Source: Rhizorhabdus sp049889055
Lineage (GTDB): Bacteria; Pseudomonadota; Alphaproteobacteria; Sphingomonadales; Sphingomonadaceae
Length of the DNA: 64,000 nucleotides
Reading direction: 5' to 3'
Assembly: GCF_049889055.1 (NCBI RefSeq)
Contig: NZ_JBLTWO010000002.1
Location: forward strand, 434,001 to 498,000
Both the position numbers and the translations under genes were made by a program. The notes below the pieces were generated by a model, which did not search any database, was not told the DNA's origin, and worked only from the letters and a program-made list of their open reading frames with translations. Below are positions 51,976 to 59,563 of the stretch, piece by piece (positions within the stretch are counted from its first letter, which is position 1; each line of letters begins with the position of its first letter).

Positions 51976-53339
51976 TGAACGCCACCCGCGACAAGCTTCC
52001 TCTGTCGATTTGCCTCGGCTTCGGCGTCGGCACGGTCGGCGTCTCGATCATGCTCAACGCCGTGACGGCATATTATCCGGCCTTCATGTCCACGGTGCTC
52101 GGCCAGTCGCCGGAAATTGCCGGCTTCCTGCTGATGGTGTCGAAGCTCGCCGATGCGGTGATCGACGTGACGGTCGGCTCGATGAGCGACCGGACGCGTT
52201 CGCGCTGGGGACGGCGCAAGCCTTTCCTTCTGGCGGGCGCGCTGCTGTCGTCGGCATCCTTCCTGATGCTGTTCGCGCCGCCGGTCACCGGTCAGGGGCC
52301 GCTGATCGCCTGGATGATTGCCGCTCTGCTGCTCTATTCGACCGCCTATTCGCTGTTCAACGTGCCCTATATGGCGATGCCGGCCGAGCTGACCAACGGC
52401 TTCCACGAGCGCACGCGCCTGCTGTCCTTCCGCACCATGTTCGTCTCGATCGGCCAGCTGCTCGCGATGGCGGTAACAGCCAGCCTGATCCAGCGCGGTG
52501 GCGGCGGTGCCGACGGCTATTTCACCATGGGTCTGGTCATGGCCCTGATCATCGGCGGCGCGATGACGGCAACCGCCCTCGCCGTCCCGGTCCAGCATGG
52601 CGAAGGCGTTGCGACCAGTCGTCATCTCCCCGGCCTGGCCGACCTGCGCTCGATCGGCCGCAACCGACCCTTCATGCTGCTGCTGGGGGCCAAGGTCTTC
52701 CAGTTCCTCTCCTTCGCCTCGATCGCGTCCACCGGCCTGCTGTTCATGCTGAACGTGCTCGGGGTCGGCTATGATGGGCAGATCGTGCTCGCGGTGACGC
52801 AGAACATCGTCGTCGCGCTGTCGATGCCGCTGTGGGTCCGCTGCGGCCGCCGCTGGGGCAAGCGCGCCACCTATCTCGCGGGCGTGCTGTTGTTCTGCGG
52901 CACCGCGCTCAGCTGGTTGCTGGCCGATCGGTCCACCGGCACGGTCGGGCTGGTCCTGCGCGGCATCACCAGCGGTGCCGGGTCGGGCGCGATCATCCTG
53001 ATGTCGATCTCGATGCTGGGCGATACGCTTGCTTATGACCGGCTCGTCAGCGGTCAGGCGCGCGAGGGGCTGCTGTCGAGCACCATCGCGGTGATCGAAA
53101 AGGTCGCCTTCGCGCTGGGCGTGGCGGTGCTCGGCGTCTTCCTGCGCCTGTTCCATTATGTGCCGACCACCGGCGGCGCGATCGTCGAGCAGCCGGCGAG
53201 CGCCATGCTCGCCCTGCAGCTCGGCTATGCGGTCATCCCCATGGCGATGTTCGCGATCAACGGCCTGTTCCTCTGGGCCTATGATCTCGACGAGGCGAAG
53301 CTCGAAAGGGTCAGGAGCGCGGCAGCCGGTAACGGCTGA
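51972..53339 (+). CDS. GPH-family (MelB-like) MFS transporter 1
   Basis: The 455-residue, 12-span carrier is of the glycoside-pentoside-hexuronide:cation symporter type. The segments VSKLADAVIDVTVGSMSDRTRSRWGRRKPFLL and FNVPYMAMPAELT (here split as KLADAVIDVTVGSMSDR, RWGRRKPFLLAG and YSLFNVPYMAMPAELT) are the family hallmarks: Asp in span 2, the RWGRRKP loop and the span 4-5 helix. Members carry sugars, but also steroid and organic compounds in sphingomonads. Two ATGs in tandem (51972, 51975) overlap the hydrolase stop. Its 3' end overlaps the second GPH carrier, which is encoded on the other strand. Confidence 0.88.
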   Translation: MMNATRDKLPLSICLGFGVGTVGVSIMLNAVTAYYPAFMSTVLGQSPEIAGFLLMVSKLADAVIDVTVGSMSDRTRSRWGRRKPFLLAGALLSSASFLMLFAPPVTGQGPLIAWMIAALLLYSTAYSLFNVPYMAMPAELTNGFHERTRLLSFRTMFVSIGQLLAMAVTASLIQRGGGGADGYFTMGLVMALIIGGAMTATALAVPVQHGEGVATSRHLPGLADLRSIGRNRPFMLLLGAKVFQFLSFASIASTGLLFMLNVLGVGYDGQIVLAVTQNIVVALSMPLWVRCGRRWGKRATYLAGVLLFCGTALSWLLADRSTGTVGLVLRGITSGAGSGAIILMSISMLGDTLAYDRLVSGQAREGLLSSTIAVIEKVAFALGVAVLGVFLRLFHYVPTTGGAIVEQPASAMLALQLGYAVIPMAMFAINGLFLWAYDLDEAKLERVRSAAAGNG

Positions 53340-54696
53340 ACACCAGCAAGGCGATGCCCTGCAGGCTGGCGGGGATCACGCTGTAGAGCAGGATGATTCC
53401 GGTGATCGCCCGGTCGCTCTGCGCCGCAGCACCACCGGTCGAGGACACGAAGCCGAAGGCGCTCATGACGATCCCGGCGATGACCGGGCCAAGCGCGAAG
53501 GCCAGCTTCTCCATGGCCGAGAACAGGCCTGCGAAGACGCCCTCGTTGGCGACGCCCTGCGTGCGGCGCTGATAGTCGACCGTGTCGGTCATCATCGACA
53601 GCGCCAGCAGGATGAAGCCGCTGTTCGCAAGGCCGATCACGACCGCACGGGCCAGGATCAGCAGATGCTGGCTGTTGACGGGCTGTCCGCCGGGGAGCGT
53701 CGCGACGTCGGCGCCGCCCTTACCCACCCACAGCCAGGTCACCGTGACCGCCGCCCAGACGAGCGAGGCGAGAACATAGGCGCGGGGCTTGCCGATGCGG
53801 CGCGGCAGCCACAGCCACAACGGCTGCGCCGCGAGGCTGGCCGCCGACATGCACAGGATGAAGATCGGGATCAGCCAGATTGCCTGGATAGCGTAGAGAA
53901 AGACGAAGCCGATGACCGTGTAGCTCGCCGCCTGCCCGATATTCGACAGGAAACTGGTGGCCAGCAGGATGAGAAAGGGACGGTTGCGCCCGACGACCCG
54001 GAGCTGCTCGCGCAGGCTTCCGGCCACCGCGCCCGCCTGGATCAGCGGCACCTTGCGCATGCCGCTGGCGGTGGTCAGCATCGAGGCGAGGCAGATCGCG
54101 CCGAAGATCCAGCTCATCGCGTGCCAGCCGGCGGCACCCCCGCCGAAATGGACGACGATCGGCTGCGCCAGCCCGACACCCACCAGCACGCCGAGGGTCG
54201 CGAAGACCATCCGCAGCACCATGATCCGGTTGCGCTGATGCGGATCGCCGGAAAGCTCGGCGGCGATGGCGAGATAGGGGACCGAGTAGATGCTGAACGC
54301 GGTCGAGGCGAGGAAGAACAGCGCGCAGATCGCAGCGGCCGCGACATAGGGGCTGGGATAGGCGGTGAAGGCGAACAGCGCAATGAAGCCGATCGTCGTG
54401 CCCACTGCTCCACCGATCAGGAACGGCGTGCGGCCGATTGCGGTCTTCAACCGGTCGGACCAGGCGCCGACCAGCGGATCGCAGAGGATCAGCCACAGCT
54501 TGGGCACCAAGACGACCAGGCCCGCCAGCCAGGCCGGAACGCCCAGCATCGTCGTCATGAACAGTGGCAGGAGAACTGCGGGTGTATCGCGGAAAACCTG
54601 CGCACCGAGTTGCCCCACGCCGTAGCGCAGGACGACGCCGGTCGGCACCTCGTCGGTCGGTTTGGCGGGCGAGGCGGCGGCGGTCGTTGCGGTCAT
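53311..54696 (-). CDS. GPH-family (MelB-like) MFS transporter 2
   Basis: The 461-residue carrier is a relative of the preceding one: PKLWLILCDPLVGAWSDR and TAIGRTPFLIGGAVG correspond to span 2 and the loop after it, though the loop is less conserved, and FSIYSVPYLAIAAELSGD to the span 4-5 helix. Twelve spans are visible. Two non-identical GPH carriers facing each other suggest separate import of related compounds, or import and export. The 29-base antisense overlap of the two 3' ends is noteworthy. It lies 48 bases after the aldehyde dehydrogenase gene on the same strand, so both are probably in one transcript. Confidence 0.88.
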   Translation of the reverse strand: MTATTAAASPAKPTDEVPTGVVLRYGVGQLGAQVFRDTPAVLLPLFMTTMLGVPAWLAGLVVLVPKLWLILCDPLVGAWSDRLKTAIGRTPFLIGGAVGTTIGFIALFAFTAYPSPYVAAAAICALFFLASTAFSIYSVPYLAIAAELSGDPHQRNRIMVLRMVFATLGVLVGVGLAQPIVVHFGGGAAGWHAMSWIFGAICLASMLTTASGMRKVPLIQAGAVAGSLREQLRVVGRNRPFLILLATSFLSNIGQAASYTVIGFVFLYAIQAIWLIPIFILCMSAASLAAQPLWLWLPRRIGKPRAYVLASLVWAAVTVTWLWVGKGGADVATLPGGQPVNSQHLLILARAVVIGLANSGFILLALSMMTDTVDYQRRTQGVANEGVFAGLFSAMEKLAFALGPVIAGIVMSAFGFVSSTGGAAAQSDRAITGIILLYSVIPASLQGIALLVFSRYRLPRS

Positions 54697-54744
54697 GGCG
54701 TTCCCGGAAGAAGAGGGATTCGGTCGGGCGGGTGGCTCAGCCTA

Positions 54745-56250
54745 TCACACGCAGGCGCAGATGGTTTTCCATTCGAGATAGTTTTCGAGCGCCTGCTTGC
54801 CGCTGTCGCGGCCCCAGCCAGACTGCTTGACGCCGCCGATCGGCAAGGACGCGTCATACATGGCGTGGCAGTTGATCCACACCGTTCCCGCGCGGATCGC
54901 GCCGGACATGCGGTGCGCGGTCGACAGGCTCTCGGTCCAGACGCTGGCCGCCAGGCCATAGTCGCTGTCATTGGCGGCGGCGATGACCTCCTCGGGCTCG
55001 TCGAAGGCCTGGGCGACCAGCACCGGGCCGAACACCTCCTCGCGCACGATTTCCATGCCCGGCTTGACGTCGACGACCACCGTCGGGGTGATGAAGGTGC
55101 CGGCGTCGCCGGTCCTTTCCCCGCCTGTCAGCATCGTTGCGCCCTCGCCCCGCGCCCGCTGCAGGAACCCCTCGACGCGCTCGGCGTGGCGCGCGGAGAC
55201 GACCGGACCCAATTGCGTGTCGGCGGCAAGGCCATGCCCAATCTTCAGCCCCCTGGCATAGGCGGCGACGCCCTCGACCACCTGATCGTGGACCGAGCGG
55301 TGGACGTAGAGGCGCGAGCCGGCGATGCAGACCTGCCCGCCGTTGAAGAAGATCGCATTGGCAACGCCCGGAATGGCGATGCTCATGTCGGCGTCGGGAA
55401 ACACGATCGAGGGCGACTTGCCGCCCAGTTCGAGCGTCACCCGCTTGAAATTGGTCTTGGCGGCGTCGAGCACGGCCCGGCCCGTCGCCGTCGAACCGGT
55501 AAAGGCGATCTTGTCCACCTGCGGATGCGCCGCCAGGGTTGCCCCGGTCTGGCCGCCGAGACCCGTGACGACGTTGAGCACGCCTGCGGGCACCCCGGCT
55601 TCCAGCATGAGTTCGGCGAGGCGCAGCGCGCTCAGGGAGGTGTCCTCGGCCGGCTTGAGGACGATGGTGCAGCCGGCCGCAAGCGCCGGTGCCAGCTTCA
55701 TCGCGGTGAGAACCAGCGGCGAGTTCCACGGCACGATCGCGGCGACGACGCCCACCGGCTCGCGCACGGTCCAGCTGCGCATCTGCCGGCCGGCCGGCTG
55801 ATAGTTGATCGAGCTCTCGATCGAATTGCCCTCGATCGCCATCGCCTGACCGGCGAAGAAGCGGAACTGGTTGATCGCCCCCGGTATCTCGGCCCAGCGG
55901 CCGACGAACAGAGGCTTCCCCTGGTCGAGCGTCTCGAGCTCCGCGAGATCGTCGATATGGGCTTCGATCAGATCGGCGACGCGCCACAATATACGCGCTC
56001 GCTCGACCGGCATGGTCGCCTGCCAACCCGCCAGAGCCGTACGGGCTGCGCTCACCGCAGCATCGACATCGGCAGGGCTTGCCGCTGCGATCCGGCCCGT
56101 TTCCCGCCCGGTCGCCGGATCGAGCGTGGCAAAGTCGGCGCCGTTCTCGGCCTTGCGCCATTCTCCGTCGATCAGCAGCCCCTCCCCGCCTGCGCGGCGG
56201 GCAAGAAAGGCGAGATTGGTGGGGCGCAGCGCGAGAGGATCGAAAGCCAT
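54745..56250 (-). CDS. NAD(P)-dependent aldehyde dehydrogenase
   Basis: The 501-residue enzyme oxidises an aldehyde to the acid. Catalytic Glu and Cys are in TLELGGKSPSIVF and NGGQVCIAGSRLYVH, the cofactor loop is IAFTGSTATGRAV, and PWNSPLVLTAMKLAPALAAG is standard. The family branch (betaine, vanillin or hydroxymuconic semialdehyde type) cannot be set by eye. I chose the ATG at 56250, with AAGGAG 11 bases upstream; a longer in-frame reading adds 24 unlikely residues. A copy of the CTATCCGCC element is 97 bases upstream. In context it would finish oxidation of a cleavage product. Confidence 0.93.
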   Translation of the reverse strand: MAFDPLALRPTNLAFLARRAGGEGLLIDGEWRKAENGADFATLDPATGRETGRIAAASPADVDAAVSAARTALAGWQATMPVERARILWRVADLIEAHIDDLAELETLDQGKPLFVGRWAEIPGAINQFRFFAGQAMAIEGNSIESSINYQPAGRQMRSWTVREPVGVVAAIVPWNSPLVLTAMKLAPALAAGCTIVLKPAEDTSLSALRLAELMLEAGVPAGVLNVVTGLGGQTGATLAAHPQVDKIAFTGSTATGRAVLDAAKTNFKRVTLELGGKSPSIVFPDADMSIAIPGVANAIFFNGGQVCIAGSRLYVHRSVHDQVVEGVAAYARGLKIGHGLAADTQLGPVVSARHAERVEGFLQRARGEGATMLTGGERTGDAGTFITPTVVVDVKPGMEIVREEVFGPVLVAQAFDEPEEVIAAANDSDYGLAASVWTESLSTAHRMSGAIRAGTVWINCHAMYDASLPIGGVKQSGWGRDSGKQALENYLEWKTICACV

Positions 56251-56346
56251 GACCGTGATTGCTCCTTGGAGGATGCTCCTCTTGTTGCAATCTGACTGCC
56301 TGTTCGGCTTGGCGGCAGCCATGGCGCCACGTCCGAAAAACCGCTT

Positions 56347-56355
56347 GGCGGATAG
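56347..56355 (-). promoter_or_regulatory. Shared island motif, copy C
   Basis: On the minus strand CTATCCGCC is followed by AAGCGG, giving a CCGC-CAA-GCGG dyad like copy A. TTTTCGGAC lies just upstream and a second TTTTTCGGAC downstream, echoing the CCGAAA block of copies A and B. It is in the 141-base gap before the aldehyde dehydrogenase. Confidence 0.42.
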
Positions 56356-56391
56356 GTTTGTCCGAAAAGGTCTTGTTGCCTGTGCCGGCGC

Positions 56392-57348
56392 TCAGTCCAG
56401 CAGCCGCAGTGCCTCGAAGCGAGCACCCCAGGACGCGGTCGCGGCAAGCGCCTCGACATCGCCATGCGGCGCCCAATGGAACCGCACCGTTTTGCCGACC
56501 GCGCAGCCTGCCTGGGTCATGGCGGCGGCAAAGGCGGTGAGGTCCGTCACCGGAAGTCGTATGGCGGCCCAGCCACGCTGGGGTGGTCGGGCGGCGGAGA
56601 AGTCGAGCCCGCCGCAACCATAGCTGATGATCTCGATCGACCCCTCCATGCGTCCGCGTGGGTGGTAGATGCCGATGCGCATCCGGATATCGCCGGCAAG
56701 CGCGACCGGCAGACCCATGCAGTTGGCGCCGCCGACTGTCCCCGCCGGCCCTTCGGTCTCCTGTACGGGCAGCCAGCCGAGATGGTCGACGAACAAGGCG
56801 CGCGCAGCGTCGAAATTCGGCACAACCTGGGTCGAATTGAACACCCAGGACGCATTGCCGCCAAGGCCGTCATAGCCTGTAAGCGGCGGGTGGATGCGCT
56901 CCATCAGCGCGATGCACAGCCCATCGGCATCGCTCTCCACGACCTCGCGGACCGACAGCACGCCGAAGTCCCAATCGACGATGGGGGCGTGCGCGCGGAA
57001 GCCTGCCGCGCCGAGTTGGCGGTGCAACGCGTCTATCCCCGCCAGCGCGCGGATATTGATGTCGAAGATGCCGCCGCTGTCCCACGCCTGAGCGCCGTCG
57101 CGCATCAGCGGGCCGGGCAGCCCTTCGGGCGTGACGAGGCGGATTGCGCCGCGCGCCGCATCGGGGTGTGCGATCAGGATTTCGCGTGCCGCCGTGCTAT
57201 CCAAACCGAGCAGCTGGCCGGCAGCTGTCGGGAGCGTCCCCTCATGGCGTATCTTATAGTCGAAGGCGCGGCAAAGCCGCTGGGCGCTTGCCTGACAGTC
57301 GGCGACGATGCCGACCGCCTCCTCGAAGCCATTGTCCAATGAAAGCAT
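56392..57348 (-). CDS. VOC-superfamily protein (two-domain glyoxalase/dioxygenase-like)
   Basis: The 318-residue protein consists of two vicinal-oxygen-chelate modules. The second is clearest: VVPNFDAARALFVDHLGWLP is the typical strand-helix start, and IEIISYGCGG precedes the last strand. The first module begins near FEEAVGIVADCQASAQRL. Metal ligands of this fold are His/Glu residues on the sheet; I cannot assign a full set with confidence. Members are glyoxalases, extradiol dioxygenases, epimerases and resistance proteins. Placed among oxidative catabolic genes, a ring-processing or lyase role is possible but not shown. Confidence 0.75.
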   Translation of the reverse strand: MLSLDNGFEEAVGIVADCQASAQRLCRAFDYKIRHEGTLPTAAGQLLGLDSTAAREILIAHPDAARGAIRLVTPEGLPGPLMRDGAQAWDSGGIFDINIRALAGIDALHRQLGAAGFRAHAPIVDWDFGVLSVREVVESDADGLCIALMERIHPPLTGYDGLGGNASWVFNSTQVVPNFDAARALFVDHLGWLPVQETEGPAGTVGGANCMGLPVALAGDIRMRIGIYHPRGRMEGSIEIISYGCGGLDFSAARPPQRGWAAIRLPVTDLTAFAAAMTQAGCAVGKTVRFHWAPHGDVEALAATASWGARFEALRLLD

Positions 57349-57396
57349 GTTTCTGGGCCGCCAATGATCGCGTGGAGGAGAATGGGAGAGGTCGGC

Positions 57397-58050
57397 CTAT
57401 TTGCGGCCCATCATGCGGAGCAACACAGGCGTCCGGTCGAGAAGATGGTGCTTCATGGCGCCGCCAATATGGAGCGCGAGCAAGCCACCCCCTGCCCACA
57501 GCATCCACACATGCGCGCGTGCGAAAAGCCCATAGCCGAGCGGATCGTTCCACGGACGCGGTGCGACGAGATGCGGAATGATGCCGCCGGGGCCAAAACC
57601 ATCATGGCCGAAGAACCACATTTCCGGTGCTGGAAAGCCTGCGCCTCCTGCCAGTGCGGAGAGCGCTGCCCAACCGCTGAGGGGGATGAGCAGGAGCAAG
57701 GCGTACAAGGCCGCCTGCACGATACGCGCCAGCAGCCGGCCCGGAGCGGAAACCTCCGACGGCAGGGCCGGTGCCGGATGACGCCCCCGCCAGTAGAGCC
57801 GGAACAGTGTCGTGAAGAGCAGGATCATGCCCAGCGTGTGGTGGACCTGGCTCGCCCGGATCTGGAGGCCTGCGAGGGGCCCGCCTTTCACGCCGTCCAG
57901 ATAGGTCCACGCCATGGTGAAGCCTGCGGGGACCTCCACCGCGATGGCAAGCGCAGTGCTCCAATGCAGCCACCGGGCGGTGCGTGTCCAGCCTGTCGCT
58001 GCCTCGGCGGCATGCGCGCGCCGGGTGCTCTCAATTCCTGATCGGGTCAT
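57397..58050 (-). CDS. Cytochrome b561 family protein
   Basis: The 217-residue, four-span inner-membrane protein has the b-type heme pattern of prokaryotic cytochrome b561: His29 (TARWLHWSTALA), His70/71 (ASQVHHTLGMILL), His180 (FARAHVWML) and His194 (LLALHIGGAMKHH). The WRGRHPAPALP after span 2 is typical. Such proteins pass electrons between quinol and periplasmic acceptors. In this island it may serve a redox step of the pathway or simply be a neighbour. It lies 48 bases upstream of the VOC gene on the same strand. Confidence 0.88.
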   Translation of the reverse strand: MTRSGIESTRRAHAAEAATGWTRTARWLHWSTALAIAVEVPAGFTMAWTYLDGVKGGPLAGLQIRASQVHHTLGMILLFTTLFRLYWRGRHPAPALPSEVSAPGRLLARIVQAALYALLLLIPLSGWAALSALAGGAGFPAPEMWFFGHDGFGPGGIIPHLVAPRPWNDPLGYGLFARAHVWMLWAGGGLLALHIGGAMKHHLLDRTPVLLRMMGRK

Positions 58051-58107
58051 CCTGCGGTGATGCGCTACCGATCGCTCCGCTCAATATCGCACACGCTCGT
58101 GCCCACT

Positions 58108-58117
58108 GGCCGGATAG
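58108..58117 (-). promoter_or_regulatory. Shared island motif, copy D (imperfect)
   Basis: CTATCCGGCC on the minus strand differs from the other copies by an inserted G. It lies 58 bases upstream of the cytochrome b561 start and 72 bases from the MFS gene on the other strand. The weaker match makes this copy the least certain. Confidence 0.3.
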
Positions 58118-58188
58118 ACTGGGCGCTTCCTGTGGGTTCGGTGACAGCAAGATGGTCCTGTATTGCGGGAGCCACTGGAGTGTGCGGC

Positions 58189-59490
58189 ATGCAGGCAAAA
58201 ATTGATGGTGAAATGGCCGATGTCAGCGACACCGGCCAAAGCAGCAGCGAGTTTCGGCGGGGATGGCCCATACTTCTTGCAGCGCTTCTGGGCATAGGCT
58301 GCGGCCTGGCCGCCATGCCCTTCTACACGGCAGGCGTGTTCGCACCGCATCTGGCGCGCGAGTTCGGATGGTCGCTCGGCGAGATCATGGCGGGTCTGAC
58401 CATCACCACCGTGACGGTCATCGTCGCGGCCCCGATAACCGGCATGCTCTGCGACAGATATGGAACTCGCCCGATCGCGATCGCCTCGCTCGCCTGCTTC
58501 GGCCTCGCCTATCTCTCGCTGGCCGCCCTCGGCAACTCGCTGATCCAGTTCTATGCGACCTGGGCGGTCGCCGCCGCGCTCGGGGCGGGCACATTGCCGA
58601 TCACCTTCACGAGGACGGTCAACCAGTGGTTCGACCGTCATCGGGGCCTGGCGCTCGGCATCGCGATGACGGGGACCGGCCTTTTCGGGATAGTCTGCAA
58701 GCCGCTCCTCGCCTGGGTCATCGGGCTTCACGGCTGGCGTGCAGGCTATGTCGCGCTCGGTCTGCTTCCGCTGCTGGTGGCTCTGCCGATGGTCATGCTT
58801 CTGTTTCGCGAACAGAAGGGCACGCCCTCCTTCCGGAACGCAATGACGATCCAGAGCGCAGGCGCCGAGGCGCTGACGGGGCTTAGCCGGAGACAGGCCC
58901 TTCGGCACTGGCGCTTCTGGCTCATCGCCATCGTGCTTTTTCCGATCTCCTTCGCGCTCGCCGGCGCCGTACCCAATCTCGAGCCGATCCTGCTCGACCG
59001 CGGCCTCGACCCGCAGACGATCCTCACGATCACGCCGCTCATCGGTCTGGCGTCGATCGCGGGGCGTCTGATCGGCGGTCTGCTGCTCGATCGGTTCTGG
59101 GCACCGGCGGTCGCGTTCATATTGCTCGGCATGCCGGCAATTTCCTGTGTCATCCTGGCGGGTGGCACCCTCGATCCGGCTATGGCCCGCTTCGCGATCC
59201 TCCTCATCGGCTTTGCGCTCGGCATCGAATATGATGTCGTCGCCTATCTGACCTCCCGCTTCTTCGGGATGCGCGCCTATTCGGCGATCTACAGCATCTT
59301 CTACGTGTGCTTCGCGACCGGCGCAGGATTCGCCCCGCTGGTCTTCGGCGTGATTCGCGATCGCACCCAGGACTTCGCCCCGGCCTTGCTGGCGTCAGCG
59401 GTCGTTCTTCCTGTCTGCTCGGCGGCTTTTCTTTTTCTCGGGAGATACCCCCGACTGACCGCATCAGATAAAGCCGACCGATCCATTTGA
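58189..59490 (+). CDS. MFS transporter (oxalate/formate or monocarboxylate type)
   Basis: The 433-residue, 12-span carrier has the pattern of the monocarboxylate/OFA branch: an N-terminal FYTAGVFAPHLAREFGWSLGEIMAG, which I split here as TAGVFAPHLAREFGW and SLGEIMAGLTI, then GMLCDRYGTRPIAIASL in the span 2-3 loop and NQWFDRHRGLALGIAMTGTG in span 4-5. That branch imports organic acids. I chose the ATG at 58189 because GGAG lies nine bases before it; upstream in-frame codons are not protein-like. It precedes the TonB-dependent receptor by 73 bases, which suggests a receptor-plus-carrier uptake route. Confidence 0.85.
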   Translation: MQAKIDGEMADVSDTGQSSSEFRRGWPILLAALLGIGCGLAAMPFYTAGVFAPHLAREFGWSLGEIMAGLTITTVTVIVAAPITGMLCDRYGTRPIAIASLACFGLAYLSLAALGNSLIQFYATWAVAAALGAGTLPITFTRTVNQWFDRHRGLALGIAMTGTGLFGIVCKPLLAWVIGLHGWRAGYVALGLLPLLVALPMVMLLFREQKGTPSFRNAMTIQSAGAEALTGLSRRQALRHWRFWLIAIVLFPISFALAGAVPNLEPILLDRGLDPQTILTITPLIGLASIAGRLIGGLLLDRFWAPAVAFILLGMPAISCVILAGGTLDPAMARFAILLIGFALGIEYDVVAYLTSRFFGMRAYSAIYSIFYVCFATGAGFAPLVFGVIRDRTQDFAPALLASAVVLPVCSAAFLFLGRYPRLTASDKADRSI

Positions 59491-59563
59491 CTTAAGAGTA
59501 TATCAATATAACAATAGTGGCTGGCACGCGTGTTCGGCACGTGGCCGAAAAAAGGGGAAAGAC

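Noticed and set aside
53158..56295. 1045-codon open frame on the plus strand across the second GPH carrier and aldehyde dehydrogenase
   Set aside because: The product is low-complexity, rich in Arg, Gly, Asp and Gln, as expected of an antisense frame. Both minus-strand genes have intact catalytic or membrane motifs.
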